A stretch of 64,000 nucleotides of DNA from Escherichia ruysiae (GCF_902498915.1 NZ_CABVLQ010000001.1); one strand, 5' to 3'. Positions 1 through 9,255 are shown, counted from the first letter of the stretch. A program made the numbers and translations. The notes: generated by a model not told the origin, from the letters alone.

Positions 1-331
1 GCATCTGTGTTGCCAGCGACGTGGTGCTGCCAGAGAGCATATTGTCGATTTTCGACATCTGCTCATAGCGGGAAGTCAGGCCGCTACTCTGGGTCTGCGC
101 CGCACGTAACTGGTTGGTAATAAAGGCGTCGTACTCACGCTGTACGCCGGAAACGTAGACGCCATTGCCAACCCAGCCGCCTGCCCCCAGAGTGCTATTG
201 GCCTGCGCCATAATGGTCGTTTGACGAGTATATCCGGCAACGTTATAGCTGGAAATATTATTACTCGCCGTATTTAACGCCGCCTGAGCCGCGTTAAGTC
301 CGCTCATGGCGTTATTGATCAAGCTGGACAT
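1..331 (-). CDS. flgK: Flagellar hook-filament junction protein FlgK (partial, N-terminal part)
   Basis: This is the first ~110 codons of FlgK; the rest lies outside the window. FlgK (HAP1) is exported by the flagellar type III apparatus and forms the junction between hook and filament. The translated start (MSSLINNAMSGLNAAQAAL) has the conserved N-terminal helix of rod, hook and junction proteins, followed by the NISSYNVAGYTRQ segment. The start ATG is at 329-331, preceded on the minus strand by a GGAACC-type ribosome site. A sigma-28 promoter lies just upstream, separating it from flgJ. Family identity is certain; nothing can be said about the C-terminus. Confidence 0.97.
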   Translation of the reverse strand, partial: MSSLINNAMSGLNAAQAALNTASNNISSYNVAGYTRQTTIMAQANSTLGAGGWVGNGVYVSGVQREYDAFITNQLRAAQTQSSGLTSRYEQMSKIDNMLSGSTTSLATQM

Positions 332-364
332 GGAGGTTCCTTATAAGCTTTCAATTACAGAGCA

Positions 365-391
365 TTATCGGCAGCGACCCGCCGGACTTGA
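365..391 (-). promoter_or_regulatory. Sigma-28 (FliA) promoter for flgK
   Basis: On the minus strand there is a TCAAG -35-like element (387-391) and a perfect GCCGATAA -10 element (365-372). The layout and 27-nt span match the flgM promoter in this window. The consensus for FliA promoters is TAAAGTTT-N11-GCCGATAA. It sits between flgJ and flgK, as expected for class 3 expression of flgKL. Confidence 0.85.
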
Positions 392-396
392 GTTGT

Positions 397-1338
397 TCAG
401 AACAGATTATCGATACTGATGTTGTAGGTCTTACTCACCTTGTCGCTTACCGATTTCATCTGTTGAATCATATTGGTGAGTTTGCGGGCATAATGAGGAT
501 CGGTAGCATAGCCCGCGTCCTGTAATACCTGCGCGCCCTGCTCGGCGCTTGTGGCGGTCGTCACGGCAGCGTAACGCGGATTACGCGTTAACAGTCCTAC
601 ATAATCCGACAATGCTTCAAGATAAGAGCTGTAGACCCGAAACTTCGCCTTCACTTTCCTCGCTTCGCCGTTTTCATATTCGGTAGTGGTAATTTCAGTC
701 ACCGCCCCTTTCCAGTTGGCAGAGGCTTTGACGCCAAACAGGTTATAGCTTGGTTCACCATTTTCACGACGAATTTGCCGTTGACCCCAGCCTGATTCCA
801 GCGCGGCCTGGGCGAGGATCAGATGATGTGGCACACCGCTTTGCTGGCTTGCCAGTTGGGCGGGCAATGAGAGTTGGGCGAGGAATGCTTTACTGTCACC
901 TGGCAGCGAATCATCGTAGTTACGTGGCACGGCTTTTTGCACAAGCTGCGTGAGTGTCTGATTTTGATAACGCACCACGGTTTCGAGCGGGAATTTCATC
1001 GGTGCCGTTGGCGTCGCTTCATCTGGCAGTGGTTGTTCTGGCGTCATCTGTTTTACCATCATCTCCGCCAGTCCCAGACCTTTGCCCGCCGTCATCTGTT
1101 GGGCAATCTGCTGGTCATACATACTGGTGTAGAGGCGAGTGTGCTCACTACTGAACAGGCCATCTTTCGGTAGGGCTTCACGCATACTTTTCAGCATCAT
1201 CTGCACGAACATCCCTTCCACCTGGCGGGCAACCGGACGAATATTTGCCGCCGGATCTTCGCCCGCTTTCGCTTTCAGATCGTTAAGCGATTGCGCATCC
1301 CAGGCGGCACTTGCCAGTAGTTTGCTGTCGCTAATCAT
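397..1338 (-). CDS. flgJ: Flagellar rod-assembly protein and peptidoglycan hydrolase FlgJ
   Basis: The 313-aa protein has two domains. The N-terminal half caps the growing rod (Rod-binding motif around MFVQMMLKSMREALP). The C-terminal half is a glucosaminidase-type muramidase that opens a hole in peptidoglycan for the rod; the catalytic-glutamate region ALESGWGQ and the YNLFGVKA segment are visible. The start ATG at 1336-1338 overlaps the flgI stop by one base (ATGA), indicating translational coupling; an upstream in-frame start would lie inside flgI. It is the last gene of the flgBCDEFGHIJ operon. Several conservative substitutions relative to the K-12 protein as remembered are present, none in the catalytic motif. 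Confidence 0.97.
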   Translation of the reverse strand: MISDSKLLASAAWDAQSLNDLKAKAGEDPAANIRPVARQVEGMFVQMMLKSMREALPKDGLFSSEHTRLYTSMYDQQIAQQMTAGKGLGLAEMMVKQMTPEQPLPDEATPTAPMKFPLETVVRYQNQTLTQLVQKAVPRNYDDSLPGDSKAFLAQLSLPAQLASQQSGVPHHLILAQAALESGWGQRQIRRENGEPSYNLFGVKASANWKGAVTEITTTEYENGEARKVKAKFRVYSSYLEALSDYVGLLTRNPRYAAVTTATSAEQGAQVLQDAGYATDPHYARKLTNMIQQMKSVSDKVSKTYNISIDNLF

Positions 1339-2435
1339 CAGATGATTTCCAGTTTTGCCCGCAGACATCCCGCGCTTTGCATTGATTGCAGTATGGACAT
1401 CAGATCCATCGGCGTAGCGCCCAGCGCATTGAGCGCGCGCACCACGTTATTGAGGCTGGCACTAGAACGTACGCTTTGCAGCGAACCGCCGCTCTGGCGT
1501 AAGTCGATCTGGGTTTGTGGCGTGACAACGGTCTGCCCGCCACCAAACGGTGTGTCTGGTTGACTCACGTTAACCTGACGATTTACCGTAACCGAGAGAT
1601 TCCCCTGTGCTACCGCGCAACTGTCCAGCGTCACTTCACGATTCATCACCACTGAACCAGTACGCGAGTTAATAATCACTTTGGCGTCCTGCGGGATGAC
1701 ATTAACCTGCATATTCTGGATATCAGCAAGGAAACGCACCTGGGAACTGTTGCCACTCGGCACGCGTACCTGAATAGTCCGCGCATCTAACGCCGTCGCG
1801 TTACCGTATCCACGTGTGCGGTTGATGGTATCGGCAATTTCCTGCGCCATGGTGAAATCTTCCTCATTTAGCTGCAAATTGAGGGTATTGCCAGCGCCAA
1901 ACTGGCTGGGCAATTCGCGCTCAATAATCGCACCATTAGTGATCCGTCCGCCGTTCAGTTGGTTAACCTGGACACTGCTGCCTCCCGCCGATGCGCCCGC
2001 ACCGCCAACCAGAATGTTGCCCTGCGCCAGCGCATACACCTGGCTATCAACGCCCTTAAGCGGTGTCATCAACAACGTGCCGCCACGCAAACTTTTGGCA
2101 TTCCCCATAGAAGAAACCACCACGTCGATGGTTTGCCCCTGGCGACCAAATGGCGGAAGCGACGCCGTCACCATTACCGCAGCCACGTTTTTGAGTTGCA
2201 TATTAGTGCCAGTCGGAACGGTAATTCCCAACTGCGAGAGCATGTTATTAAGCGTTTGAGTGGTAAACGGCGTCTGGGTCGTCTGGTCGCCTGTACCATC
2301 CAGGCCAACGACCAGCCCATAACCGATCAGCGAGTTTTGCCGTACGCCCTGAACGCTGGTGAGATCGCGAATACGGTCGGCCTGCGCCACCGTCGCAACC
2401 AGCAAAAGAATGAACGCAGAGAGAAATTTAATCAC
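1338..2435 (-). CDS. flgI: Flagellar P-ring protein FlgI
   Basis: This 365-aa protein forms the periplasmic P ring that surrounds the rod in the peptidoglycan layer. A Sec signal peptide is visible at the start (hydrophobic FILLLVATVAQA, cleavage expected after AQA near residue 19). The mature protein starts DRIRDLTSVQGVR, the family hallmark, and LIGYGLVVGLDGTGDQT is present. Two cysteines typical of enterobacterial FlgI (DSCAVA and SAGCLRA) are retained; the intramolecular disulfide stabilises the protein. Length equals the usual length. It lies 11 bases downstream of flgH and overlaps flgJ by one base. Confidence 0.98.
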   Translation of the reverse strand: MIKFLSAFILLLVATVAQADRIRDLTSVQGVRQNSLIGYGLVVGLDGTGDQTTQTPFTTQTLNNMLSQLGITVPTGTNMQLKNVAAVMVTASLPPFGRQGQTIDVVVSSMGNAKSLRGGTLLMTPLKGVDSQVYALAQGNILVGGAGASAGGSSVQVNQLNGGRITNGAIIERELPSQFGAGNTLNLQLNEEDFTMAQEIADTINRTRGYGNATALDARTIQVRVPSGNSSQVRFLADIQNMQVNVIPQDAKVIINSRTGSVVMNREVTLDSCAVAQGNLSVTVNRQVNVSQPDTPFGGGQTVVTPQTQIDLRQSGGSLQSVRSSASLNNVVRALNALGATPMDLMSILQSMQSAGCLRAKLEII

Positions 2436-2446
2436 TACAGCCTCAC

Positions 2447-3145
2447 TTACATTGGCGACAGGTTAAGGAAGAAACGCTGTAACCAGCCCATATTTTGCGC
2501 TTCGTTAATGTAACCGTTACCCACGTACTCAATACGTGCATCCGCCACCTGAGTAGACGGTACGGTATTGCTGCCGCTGATGGTGCGTGGATTGACCACA
2601 CCGGAGAAGCGAATAAACTCAGTGCCCTGATTAATGGCGATCTGTTTTTCGCCCACCACATGCAGGTTACCGTTGACCAGCACCTGATCGACCGTCACTG
2701 TTAATGTGCCGCTAAAGGTATTGCTGGCATTAGCACCGCCTTTACCGTTGAAACTATTGCCACCAGAGGCATCGACATCGGCGCGGGCGTTACCAAACAG
2801 CCCCTGCAAATAGCGCGGCACAGTATCAAAGCCAAAATTAGTTTTACCGTCACGGCTGGCATTCGCAGAGGAACTCTTGCTGGCGCTGACGTTCTCCTGC
2901 AACACAATGGTCAGCGTGTCACCAATATTGCGCGGTCGGCGATCTTCAAACAGCGGTTGATAGCCATAGTTAATCGGCTGGGCAGACTGAAAAATTGAAC
3001 CGTTGGCAACGGGCGTCGGGCCGGGAACCGGCTGTGCACTGGTCGCCCCCTGCACCAGCGGCGTGGAGGGTATCCAGGCACAGCCGGATAGTGAAAGCAC
3101 CAACAAGCTGGAAATGGCGTAAGTATGCACAGCGTTTTTTTGCAT
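2447..3145 (-). CDS. flgH: Flagellar L-ring lipoprotein FlgH
   Basis: This 232-aa outer-membrane lipoprotein builds the L ring, the bushing for the flagellar rod in the outer membrane. The lipobox LSGC lies about 20 residues from the start and predicts signal peptidase II cleavage. The segments PLFEDRRPRNIGDTLTI and GEKQIAINQGTEFIRFSG are typical of FlgH. The start MQKNA (ATG ending at 3145) gives the usual length and sits three codons inside a longer open frame. It is followed closely by flgI, as expected for the operon. Confidence 0.97.
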   Translation of the reverse strand: MQKNAVHTYAISSLLVLSLSGCAWIPSTPLVQGATSAQPVPGPTPVANGSIFQSAQPINYGYQPLFEDRRPRNIGDTLTIVLQENVSASKSSSANASRDGKTNFGFDTVPRYLQGLFGNARADVDASGGNSFNGKGGANASNTFSGTLTVTVDQVLVNGNLHVVGEKQIAINQGTEFIRFSGVVNPRTISGSNTVPSTQVADARIEYVGNGYINEAQNMGWLQRFFLNLSPM

Positions 3146-3195
3146 GGCTATCATCTCAAAATCAGTAAACCGGTGAGAGTCCCCACCGGTATGCC

Positions 3196-3978
3196 TTAGA
3201 GTTGCGTCAGTTTTTGCAGCATTTGATCGGTAGTGGATACCGCTTTACTGTTGATTTCGTAGGCGCGCTGTACCTGGATCATGTTGACCAGTTCTTCCGC
3301 CACGTTGACGTTAGATGTTTCAACATACCCTTGATACAACAGTCCTGCACCGTTCAGGCCTGGCGTGCTTTCATTCGGTGCACCGGAGGATTGCGTTTCG
3401 GTGTAGAGGTTTTCACCAATACTCTCCAGCCCGGTGTCGTTCATAAAGGTAGTGAGATTGAGTTGCCCAACCTGAACCGGCGCCGCCTGACCTTGCTGGG
3501 TAACGCTTACCACGCCATCACGACCAATGGTGATACTTAACGCATTCGCCGGAATGGTGATTGCTGGCTGCACCTGAAAGCCACCGGCCGTCACCAGTTG
3601 CCCGTTCTGATCCACCTGGAAAGAGCCGTCACGGGTATAGGCTGATGAGCCATCCGGTAACATGACCTGGAAAAAACCCTGCCCTTTGATGGCAACATCT
3701 TTGCTGTTATTGGTTTGCGACAGATTGCCCTGGCTGTGTAAACGTTCAGTGGCGACCGGACGCACACCGGTGCCAATTTGCAACCCGGATGGCAAGGTGG
3801 TTTGTTCGGAAGACTGTGCGCCAGGCTGGCGAATGGTTTGATAAAGCAGATCTTCAAACACCGCCCGCTGGCGCTTAAAACCGTTGGTGCTGACGTTTGC
3901 CAGGTTGTTGGCAATAACGTCCATATTGGTTTGCTGGGCGTCGAGACCCGTTTTGGCGATCCATAATGAACTGATCAT
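3196..3978 (-). CDS. flgG: Distal rod protein FlgG
   Basis: FlgG (260 aa) is the distal rod subunit. The N-terminal segment [21 protein letters not shown] carries the ANNLANVST rod/hook signature. The C-terminal [17 protein letters not shown] helix pairs with the N-terminal helix in the assembled rod. The length is the family norm. It is co-directional with flgF and flgH; the gap to flgF (137 bases) is larger than elsewhere in this operon and contains a Box C-like repeat. Confidence 0.98.
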
Positions 3979-4036
3979 AAAATATCCTGTGGTGGATTGC
4001 TGACAAGCAGAGCAAAAGCACGCGGCGGTGCGAATT

Positions 4037-4075
4037 CCCCCTCACCCTAACCCTCTCCCCAAAGGGGCGAGGGGA
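4037..4075. repeat. Box C-like interspersed repeat between flgG and flgF
   Basis: The segment has the C-rich arm CCCCCTCACCCTAACCCTCT followed by CCCCAAAGGGG and GAGGGG. CCTC/GAGG and CCCC/GGGG arms can pair. It matches the Box C short repeat of E. coli as remembered (GGGGAGAGGGTTAGGGTGAG on the opposite strand). Such elements are transcribed within operons and can fold in the mRNA. Confidence 0.65.
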
Positions 4076-4115
4076 TAGTCCGCGCGCTTTTATTGCAATG
4101 TCATCAATCGTTGAA

Positions 4116-4871
4116 TTAACTCATCGACAGCAGTTGATTGGCACGCCCTGCGTTATCATCGACGCTGCTGATCACCTTCATCTGCATTTCAAAACGCCGC
4201 GCGCTGGCAATCATGTCGCTCATTGCCGAAACGGCATTGACGTTACTGCCTTCCAGTACGCCCGACATCACGCGCAACGTCGGGTCAGTCTGCAGCACCG
4301 TGCCACGCGTTGCCTGGCTTTCCGCACTTAAACGAAAAATACCATCATCACCACGCTGTACTTCACTGCCCGTGGCTTTCACCAGTTTCAGACGCCCCAC
4401 TGGCGCGACGGTATTTGCCGGATCGCCGGGATTCCGCGCCGAAATCGTGCCATCGGCGGCAATCGTGATTTCTGCCCCTTCCGGTACAGCAATCGGTCCC
4501 GCCTCGCCAATCACCGGATGCCCCTGAATCGTCAGTTGCCCGGTGGGATCAACCTGGATGCTGCCGTTACGCGTATACCCTTCGCTACCGTCAATAGTCT
4601 GCACGGCCAGCCAGCCGTCCTGCTGTAATGCGACGTCCAGCGGGCGCGAGGTGTAATCCATCTTGCCGGGAGTCATGTCTGCACCCGGCGTTGACGCCGT
4701 TACCAGCGTGCGCGTGGGCAGAGAAAGCCCTTCCACCGGCACCGCACGTAAGGCGTTTAACTGCGCGCGAAAACCCGGTGTCGAGACATTTGCCAGATTA
4801 CTGGCGGTCACCGCCTGCTGATTCAGCGTCTGGCTGGCGGCGCCCATTGCGGTATAGATTGCGTGATCCAT
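4116..4871 (-). CDS. flgF: Proximal rod protein FlgF
   Basis: FlgF (251 aa) is a proximal rod subunit. The N-terminal TLNQQAVTASNLANVSTPGFRAQ segment has the rod signature with the NLANVSTPG core. The C-terminal part contains SNVNAVSAMSDMIASARRFEMQMK, the conserved coiled-coil helix. The length is normal. The start codon follows flgE by 19 bases. It belongs to the class 2 FlhDC-dependent flgB operon. Confidence 0.97.
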   Translation of the reverse strand: MDHAIYTAMGAASQTLNQQAVTASNLANVSTPGFRAQLNALRAVPVEGLSLPTRTLVTASTPGADMTPGKMDYTSRPLDVALQQDGWLAVQTIDGSEGYTRNGSIQVDPTGQLTIQGHPVIGEAGPIAVPEGAEITIAADGTISARNPGDPANTVAPVGRLKLVKATGSEVQRGDDGIFRLSAESQATRGTVLQTDPTLRVMSGVLEGSNVNAVSAMSDMIASARRFEMQMKVISSVDDNAGRANQLLSMS

Positions 4872-4890
4872 TGAGCTATTCCGTCAGCAA

Positions 4891-6096
4891 TTAGCGTAAG
4901 TTAACCAGCGTGTTAAGGATCTGATCCTGGGTTTTGATGGTCTGAGCATTGGACTGATAGTTACGCTGGGCGACAATCATATTGACCAGTTCTTTGCTGA
5001 GATCGACGTTGGACGCTTCCAGCGCGCCGTTGGTCAGACTGCCAAAATTACCCGTTCCGGCAGTCCCCAGCAGCGCCACGCCAGAAGATTGCGTCGCAGA
5101 CCAGACGTTATCGCCTTCGGAAGCCAGCCCTTCGTTGTTAGCGAAGTTTGCCAGCACAATCTGCCCCAGCAACTGGGTTTGTTCGTTGGAATAGTTACCG
5201 ACTACCGTGCCGTCATCGTTGATTTGATAGCTCACCAAATCGCCAGGTTTGTAGCCATCCTGCGTGGTTGCCACAATGTTGTTTGCGCCGGTGTTTTGCT
5301 GCATAGAATTGAGGAAACTTAACGAGAATGAGGCAGGATCTGCGCCATTGATTGCGCCGGTGGTAATGTTCGCTGTCCCCCCCGAAGTCAATATGCCATT
5401 GGCATTAAACGCTAGCGTCGTTGCGTGGTTCGCTGTGCCTGTTGGATCACTGCTGTCCTGGGTGTAAACATCCCAGTTATTATCCCCGGTCTTCACAAAG
5501 TAGACGCTCATGTCATGAGCATTCCCCTGACTATCGAAAACAGTCACCGAGCCTTTTTTGTTATAGCTATCCGCATTACTGGCATCAAAGGTAGTCACCG
5601 ACGGAAGCGGATCACTGGAGTTCAGGTTGATCTGCATCGACGCCGTGGTGGTGGTTTTTGCCGCCATCAAGGTATTTGGAATCGAAATATTGGTCGGATT
5701 CGCCCCTTGCTGAATGGTCGGCGGCGTGCCGGTTGCCGGATAACCTGTCAACTGTAAACCTTGCATATTCACCAAGTTGCGGTTTTCATCGAGTTTGAAT
5801 TGCCCGTTACGGCTATAAAACACCGAGCCGTTGCTGTCTACCAGGCGAAAAAAACCGTTCTGGCTGATAGCAACGTCAAGACCACGTCCGGTATTGGTGG
5901 TCGTGCCATCGGTAAAATCCTGGGTGATGCCAGCAACTTTTACTCCCAGTCCCACTTTAGAACCCGCGAACATATCAGCAAATGAAGCCGTGCCGGATTT
6001 AAAGCCATAGGTGGCGGAGTTGGCGATATTGTTGCCAATGACATCGAGGTTGGTGGCGGCAGCGTTTAATCCGCTTACCGCTTGAGAAAAGGCCAT
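4891..6096 (-). CDS. flgE: Flagellar hook protein FlgE
   Basis: FlgE (401 aa) polymerises into the hook, the universal joint of the flagellum. The N-terminal helix (SQAVSGLNAAATNLDVIGNN followed by IANSATYGFK) and the C-terminal VDLSKELVNMIVAQRNYQSN helix are conserved. The middle is the variable surface domain. The length is within one residue of the usual E. coli form. Twenty-four bases separate it from flgD. Confidence 0.98.
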   Translation of the reverse strand: MAFSQAVSGLNAAATNLDVIGNNIANSATYGFKSGTASFADMFAGSKVGLGVKVAGITQDFTDGTTTNTGRGLDVAISQNGFFRLVDSNGSVFYSRNGQFKLDENRNLVNMQGLQLTGYPATGTPPTIQQGANPTNISIPNTLMAAKTTTTASMQINLNSSDPLPSVTTFDASNADSYNKKGSVTVFDSQGNAHDMSVYFVKTGDNNWDVYTQDSSDPTGTANHATTLAFNANGILTSGGTANITTGAINGADPASFSLSFLNSMQQNTGANNIVATTQDGYKPGDLVSYQINDDGTVVGNYSNEQTQLLGQIVLANFANNEGLASEGDNVWSATQSSGVALLGTAGTGNFGSLTNGALEASNVDLSKELVNMIVAQRNYQSNAQTIKTQDQILNTLVNLR

Positions 6097-6120
6097 GACT
6101 GACTCCTGAAATGTGAAGGC

Positions 6121-6816
6121 TTAGATTATCTGCCGTACTTCGTCGAGCGTGGTGGTGCCGTAAGTACCAAGATCCAGCGTATTCCCGTTGTTGCCGCGAA
6201 TCACGCCCTGTACCAGAGCAAACTGCAGCGGTTGAGCCACTAACTGCGTACCACCGTTACTGGCGCTAATCGCCACGTTATAAGAACCATTTGGAGCGGT
6301 TGTGCCATCAGTTAACGTACCGTCCCAGGTGAAACTGTGGACGCCGGCGGTCAGTTCACCGATATCAATAGTGCGCACAACCGCGCCGTTTTTATCAGTG
6401 ATAGTGGCAGTGACTTTGTCTGCCGCCTGTTGCAGTTCAACACCGAACGGTGTGGTCGTGGTTACCGCACCTTCTTCACTGCCGGTTCCGGCAAGAATAG
6501 TGGTGCCGGGGATCATCACACCGTGACCAATCAGGTTACTGGCCTGTAGCGACTGACTGTTGTCTATCTGCCCGGAAATCGAACCGAGCGTAGTATTGAG
6601 TTTTTCAATCCCACTGACCGTGCTGATTTGCGCCAGTTGCGACGTCAGCTCGTTGTTTTCCATTGGATTGGTCGGGTCCTGGTTTTTTAGTTGTGCCACC
6701 AGCAAGGTCAGAAAACTGCTTTGTAAATCTGCGGCGTTACTGCCCGTGATCGAACTACTGCTGGTAGTGCTGACGCCGGTATTTGTCGGATCGGTGGTGG
6801 TTACCGCAATGGACAT
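6121..6816 (-). CDS. flgD: Hook-capping scaffold protein FlgD
   Basis: FlgD (231 aa) forms the cap that guides polymerisation of FlgE and is then discarded. The signature near residues 30-60 (LQSSFLTLLVAQLKNQDPTNP) is present. A C-terminal Tudor-like/FnIII-like region follows, with HSFTWDGTLTDGTTAPNGSY. The normal length and position between flgC and flgE support the call. Confidence 0.97.
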   Translation of the reverse strand: MSIAVTTTDPTNTGVSTTSSSSITGSNAADLQSSFLTLLVAQLKNQDPTNPMENNELTSQLAQISTVSGIEKLNTTLGSISGQIDNSQSLQASNLIGHGVMIPGTTILAGTGSEEGAVTTTTPFGVELQQAADKVTATITDKNGAVVRTIDIGELTAGVHSFTWDGTLTDGTTAPNGSYNVAISASNGGTQLVAQPLQFALVQGVIRGNNGNTLDLGTYGTTTLDEVRQII

Positions 6817-6827
6817 GGCTTTCTCCT

Positions 6828-7232
6828 TTATTGACCGAGCGTGAGGGTTTTCAGCATCATGCTTTTCACCGTGTTAAGCACTTCCACGTTGGCCTGATAG
6901 CTGCGCGACGCCGACATGGTGTTAACCATCTCCCCGACAACATCAACGTTTGGCATTTTCACGTAGCCCTTCGCGTCCGCCAGCGGATTACCCGGCTCAT
7001 AAACCAGTTTGTCCGGAGCCTGACTTTCAATAACATCGGCAACCTTTACGCCGCCCGTAGCAGCGCCTGGCGCGGCGTTCACCTGGAACACCACCTGTTT
7101 TGCCCGATAAGGTTGTCCGTCTGGGCCAGTCACACTGTCGGCATTAGCCAGATTACTGGCCGCCACGTTCAGACGCTGGGACTGAGCAGTTAACGCCGAT
7201 CCGGCGATATCAAAAATATTCAGCAGTGCCAT
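6828..7232 (-). CDS. flgC: Proximal rod protein FlgC
   Basis: FlgC (134 aa) is a proximal rod subunit. The N-terminus has [20 protein letters not shown] and the C-terminus [19 protein letters not shown], both rod-family hallmarks. The length is typical. It lies 3 bases from flgB and 11 bases from flgD, consistent with tight co-translation. Confidence 0.97.
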
Positions 7233-7235
7233 CCG

Positions 7236-7652
7236 TTAATTTCCGCTCTGTAAAACGTTCATCATGCCTTTGATTTGCCCACTCAACGCACTAAGGCTCA
7301 TCTGGTATTGCAGGCTGTTATCGGCAAACTGGGTACGTTCGCGATCCATATCGACGGTATTGCCGTCCAGCGAAGGCTGATCCGGAATACGGTATTGCAG
7401 TTCTGTGGAAGGAGGCGTCAGCGCCTGCGCCGGAATGTGTTGCGTTGAGGTCATGGTCAGCGCAACCACGCTGGTTTCATCTCGTCCACGCTGCATCACT
7501 TTTTTAAGTTCACTGGCAAAATCTATATCGCGCGCCTGATAACCAGGGGTATCAGCATTGGCGATATTTGCCGCCAGCACTTCCTGACGCTGGGCGCGCA
7601 GATTGAGCGCCTCTTGTTGAAAACGTAAGGCGGCGTCGAGCTTATCGAGCAT
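7236..7652 (-). CDS. flgB: Proximal rod protein FlgB, first gene of the flgBCDEFGHIJ operon
   Basis: FlgB (138 aa) is the most proximal rod subunit and contacts the MS ring/FliE. NIANADTPGYQARDIDF is the family signature. The gene is divergent from flgA; the 153-base gap should hold the FlhDC-activated class 2 promoters for both directions, although individual FlhDC sites could not be resolved by eye. The length is normal. Confidence 0.97.
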   Translation of the reverse strand: MLDKLDAALRFQQEALNLRAQRQEVLAANIANADTPGYQARDIDFASELKKVMQRGRDETSVVALTMTSTQHIPAQALTPPSTELQYRIPDQPSLDGNTVDMDRERTQFADNSLQYQMSLSALSGQIKGMMNVLQSGN

Positions 7653-7805
7653 ATCTCCTCCGCAGGTATCAAAATTCTGCCGTCAGCTTAAAGGCTTTAC
7701 GCGCGCGTTATCGGCGGAATAAACGCAAAATGGGTCGCTATTTATGCCGTTGATGGTCACAACGCGCGGGTACAATTTGGCCTGTAGAAATGGCTGGAGG
7801 TGAAA

Positions 7806-8465
7806 ATGCTGGCAATGAAGCGTTGTATGGTGATCATCGCGATACTGTTCAGTCCGCTGAGTGCGGCTGGCGATCTCACATCACAATTGCAAACCTTTTT
7901 TGCCGCACAACTGGCAGGGTTGAGTGATGAAGTCCGGGTCTCTATTCGTACTGCGCCCCATTTACTGCCTCCGTGTGAACAGCCATTGCTGTCGATGACC
8001 AGCAATTCCCGCCTGTGGGGCAATGTGAATGTGCTGGCGCGCTGCGGCAACAACAAACGATATTTGCAGGTTAATGTGCAGGCCACGGGAAATTATGTGG
8101 TTGCTGCGATGCCCGTTGTGCGTGGGGGAAAACTGGAATCTGGCAGTGTCAAACTAAAACACGGACGGCTGGATACCTTACCGCCGCGTACTGTACTGGA
8201 TGTCAATCAACTTGTTGATGCCGTCAGCCTGCGCGATCTGGCGCCCGAACAGCCTGTACAGCTAACCATGCTGCGCCAGGCCTGGCGAGTCAAAGCCGGT
8301 CAACGCGTCAATGTGATTGCCAGCGGGGAGGGATTCAGCGCCAATGCTGAAGGTCAGGCACTGAACAATGCCGCCGTCGCGCAAAATGCTCGTGTCCGCA
8401 TGGTGTCGGGTCAGGTGGTCAGTGGCGTGGTGGATGCTGATGGGAATATTCTTATAAACCTGTAA
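7806..8465 (+). CDS. flgA: Flagella basal body P-ring formation chaperone FlgA
   Basis: FlgA (219 aa from this start) is a periplasmic chaperone for FlgI assembly. A signal peptide is visible (hydrophobic VIIAILFSPLSAA). A SAF domain occupies the C-terminal half, ending AQNARVRMVSGQVVSGVVDADGNIL. The start at 7806 gives the family length; GGAGG at 7796-7800 is a good ribosome site for it, so the upstream in-frame ATG-like starts are unlikely. The N-terminal half differs from K-12 FlgA (as remembered) at many positions, making it one of the most divergent genes in the window. Confidence 0.95.
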   Translation: MLAMKRCMVIIAILFSPLSAAGDLTSQLQTFFAAQLAGLSDEVRVSIRTAPHLLPPCEQPLLSMTSNSRLWGNVNVLARCGNNKRYLQVNVQATGNYVVAAMPVVRGGKLESGSVKLKHGRLDTLPPRTVLDVNQLVDAVSLRDLAPEQPVQLTMLRQAWRVKAGQRVNVIASGEGFSANAEGQALNNAAVAQNARVRMVSGQVVSGVVDADGNILINL

Positions 8466-8470
8466 GCTGT

Positions 8471-8497
8471 TAAAGATTGACCGACTATTGCCGATAA
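8471..8497 (+). promoter_or_regulatory. Sigma-28 (FliA) promoter for flgMN
   Basis: TAAAG at 8471 and GCCGATAA at 8490-8497 match the FliA consensus. It lies about 45 bases upstream of flgM and directly after the flgA stop. This is the class 3 promoter that lets FliA drive its own anti-sigma factor. Confidence 0.9.
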
Positions 8498-8540
8498 ATA
8501 AGCAACAAATGATAAAAGCGCCCTCAATGAGGAATAAACC

Positions 8541-8834
8541 ATGAGTATTGACCGCACTTCACCTCTGAAGCCCGTAAGCACCGTTCAGCCACGCGAAAAC
8601 ACTGACGCGCCGGTAGCCAATACCCGCTCGACTAAAACGACCGCAGCCACCAGCACCAACGTCACGTTAAGCGATGCGCAGGCAAAATTGATGCAGCCAG
8701 GCAGCAGTGATATCAATCTTGAACGCGTAGAAGCGTTGAGACAGGCGATTCGTAACGGTGAGCTAAAAATGGATATCGGCAAAATTGCCGACGCGCTGAT
8801 CAGCGAAGTACAACAAGACTTACTGAGTAAATAG
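8541..8834 (+). CDS. flgM: Anti-sigma-28 factor FlgM
   Basis: FlgM (97 aa) binds FliA (sigma-28) and holds late flagellar genes off until the hook-basal body is complete, when it is secreted. The family's conserved C-terminal half is present (LSDAQAKLMQPGSSDINLER then EALRQAIRNGELKMDIGKIA). AGGAA precedes the ATG. The length matches E. coli FlgM. It is followed 4 bases later by flgN. Confidence 0.97.
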   Translation: MSIDRTSPLKPVSTVQPRENTDAPVANTRSTKTTAATSTNVTLSDAQAKLMQPGSSDINLERVEALRQAIRNGELKMDIGKIADALISEVQQDLLSK

Positions 8835-8838
8835 GCTT

Positions 8839-9255
8839 ATGACGCGTCTTGCAGAGATCCTCGACCAGATGTCCACAGTGCTTAACGAGCTTAAAATGGT
8901 GATGGATCAAGAGCAACAACATCTCTCTATGGGGCAGATCAACGGCAGCCAGTTGCAATGGACTACAGAACAAAAAAGCTCACAGCTGGCAACGCTGGAT
9001 TACCTTGAGCAGTTACGTCGGCAAACACTGGATACTGTAAACAGCGACGAGATCACACAGCGATGGCAGGAAATTACCGTGAAAACGCAGCAACTGCGCC
9101 AGTTAAATCAACATAACGGCTGGCTTCTGGAAGGACAGATTGAGCGCAATCAACAGGCGCTGGAGATGCTGAAACCGCATCAGGAACCGACGCTGTACGG
9201 GGCTAACGGTCAAACCTCAACGTCCCATCGCGGCAGTAAAAAGATATCTATCTGA
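8839..9255 (+). CDS. flgN: Flagellar export chaperone FlgN
   Basis: FlgN (138 aa) is the type III chaperone for FlgK and FlgL. It is a helical protein with many Gln/Leu residues; the N-terminus TRLAEILDQMSTVLNELKMV matches FlgN. The 4-base gap from flgM and the shared promoter support an flgMN unit. The length is typical. Confidence 0.96.
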   Translation: MTRLAEILDQMSTVLNELKMVMDQEQQHLSMGQINGSQLQWTTEQKSSQLATLDYLEQLRRQTLDTVNSDEITQRWQEITVKTQQLRQLNQHNGWLLEGQIERNQQALEMLKPHQEPTLYGANGQTSTSHRGSKKISI

